From: Synechococcus sp. PROS-U-1
GTDB lineage: Bacteria > Cyanobacteriota > Cyanobacteriia > PCC-6307 > Cyanobiaceae
Direction of reading: 5' to 3'
Length of the DNA: 64,000 bases
NCBI RefSeq assembly: GCF_014279755.1
Contig: NZ_CP047951.1
Span: 930,001-994,000, forward strand
Below the pieces are notes generated by a model that worked only from the letters and a program-made list of their open reading frames with translations, was not told the origin of the DNA and ran no database searches. Positions 62,993 to 64,000 of this stretch are shown here, piece by piece. A program made the translations under genes and the position numbers. The first letter of the stretch is position 1; each line of letters begins with the position of its first letter.

Positions 62993-64000
62993 CTGGTCGG
63001 CCTCCAGATCCACATTGATCGCCTGTCCCTCGCCGTAACGACCCGCCAGGATTGCCTTGGCAATGGGGGTTTCCAGTTCCCGTTGAACAGCCCGTTTCAG
63101 CGGTCGTGCCCCGTAAACAGGGTCGTATCCGGCATCGGCGAGCCAGTCGGCGGCCCCGTCACTCAGGCTGAGCTCCAGCTTGCGCTCAGCCAGGCGCTGG
63201 CGCAGGCGTTCCACCTGGAGGGTGACGATCTGGCGCAGTTCCTCCCGCCTGAGGCTGTGGAAGATGATCTGATCGTCCAGGCGATTCAGAAATTCTGGCC
63301 GGAAATGGGCCCGAAGAGCTTCATTCACCCGAGCTTCCATCGCTCCATGCTGCTCAGGATCGCCGGCCAGCTCCAGGATCGATTGGCTGCCGATGTTGCT
63401 GGTGAGAATCAGCACCGTGTTGGTGAAGTCCACGGTGCGGCCTTGCCCATCGGTGACGCGCCCGTCATCGAGGATCTGCAGCATCACATTGAAGACATCC
63501 GGGTGGGCTTTCTCCACCTCGTCGAAGAGGATCACGGCGTAGGGCCGACGACGCACCGCTTCGGTGAGCTGTCCACCGGCCTCATAACCCACGTAGCCGG
63601 GAGGAGCACCGATCAGACGACTGACGGTGTGCTTCTCCATGTACTCCGACATGTCGATCCGCACCATGGCGTCGTCGCTGTCGAACAGGCGGTTGGCGAG
63701 GGCTTTGGAGAGTTCGGTTTTGCCAACACCGGTGGGCCCCAGAAAGAGGAAGCTGGCAATGGGGCGGTTCGGGTCGCTTAGCCCTGCCCTGGAGCGTTGG
63801 ATCGCATCCGCCACGGCGGTCACGGCTTGGTCCTGGCCGATCACCCGTTGATGCAGGTCATCCTCCAGTTGGAGCAGCTTTTCCATTTCGCTCTGCACCA
63901 GCCGCGCCACGGGGATCCCGGTCCACTTGGCGATCACCTCGGCAATGTCGTCCTCACTCACCTCCTCCCGCAGCAAGCCTTTCTCGCCAGGCTCCTCCGA
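62978..64000 (-). CDS. clpB: Chaperone ClpB, C-terminal part (5' end outside window)
   Basis: A 340-residue part of ClpB, an AAA+ disaggregase acting with DnaK. It holds the second nucleotide-binding domain: [16 protein letters not shown] (Walker A2), [12 protein letters not shown] (Walker B) and ILTSNIGSQ, then [13 protein letters not shown] and the C-terminal [13 protein letters not shown]. The N-terminal domain, first ATPase and middle coiled coil lie beyond the window end. It could be one of two cyanobacterial ClpB proteins. Confidence 0.95.
   Translation of the reverse strand, partial: SEEPGEKGLLREEVSEDDIAEVIAKWTGIPVARLVQSEMEKLLQLEDDLHQRVIGQDQAVTAVADAIQRSRAGLSDPNRPIASFLFLGPTGVGKTELSKALANRLFDSDDAMVRIDMSEYMEKHTVSRLIGAPPGYVGYEAGGQLTEAVRRRPYAVILFDEVEKAHPDVFNVMLQILDDGRVTDGQGRTVDFTNTVLILTSNIGSQSILELAGDPEQHGAMEARVNEALRAHFRPEFLNRLDDQIIFHSLRREELRQIVTLQVERLRQRLAERKLELSLSDGAADWLADAGYDPVYGARPLKRAVQRELETPIAKAILAGRYGEGQAINVDLEADQLALR

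Overview
This window comes from the chromosome of a marine picocyanobacterium, most likely Synechococcus subcluster 5.1. The evidence is the ndhL–DUF3007–trpA gene order, an IsiA-type antenna protein, cyAbrB, a group 2 sigma factor, many small cyanobacteria-restricted families (DUF2973, DUF3007, DUF2214, DUF3122, Nif11–cupin), tightly overlapping genes and a GC-rich core. No prophage or insertion sequence was recognised. The strain is not assigned.

Layout. 1–9.9 kb: end of NAD kinase, an atypical response regulator, DUF192, cobL, a sulfotransferase, a GH116 glucosidase convergent with an AraC regulator, DUF3122, ribD and DUF3303. 10.2–18.5 kb: an AT-richer, sparsely coding island with isiA, a lipoprotein phosphatase-like protein, several tiny genes, a second rpmG that has lost one zinc-ligand cysteine, a three-unit tandem repeat with conserved hairpins, a PfkB kinase, DUF2973 and a structured non-coding stretch. 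18.6–26 kb: K+ channel, SRAP protein, GT61-like glycosyltransferase, ftsH, argF, lexA with an upstream LexA box, and tRNA-Ala. 26–31 kb: LOG-family and PhoH–PIN genes surrounded by small proteins. 31–44 kb: housekeeping genes (gloB, hisG, ABC exporter, GNAT, two arsenosugar-type glycosyltransferases, HtrA, dnaA, GST, glutathione reductase).

44.1–48.5 kb holds a compact minus-strand operon: DUF2231, DUF2231, oxidase subunits II, I and III, then a GMC flavoprotein. Subunit II has lost the CuA ligands and subunit I has a YSHP motif, so this is an ARTO-type alternative terminal oxidase rather than the cytochrome c oxidase. The gene-to-gene linkage with a GMC dehydrogenase-like protein is the most interesting metabolic arrangement here.

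48.6–64 kb: Na+/Ca2+ exchanger, SulP (BicA-like) transporter, pyrC, thioredoxin-like protein, tRNA-Leu, ndhL/DUF3007/trpA, cyAbrB, cytochrome c, a Nif11–cupin fusion, stress and envelope proteins, a group 2 sigma factor, a metzincin-like protease, an L,D-transpeptidase-like lipoprotein, hisIE, a PTPS-family protein and the 3' part of clpB.

The best candidates for undescribed biology are the ~210-bp tandem units at 14514–15005, which carry compensating base changes in a hairpin; the 40-residue peptide with Gly-Gly and three cysteines at 13490–13612; the structured stretch at 17444–17620; and the oxidase–GMC operon. All calls rest on reading the sequence; no database search was run.
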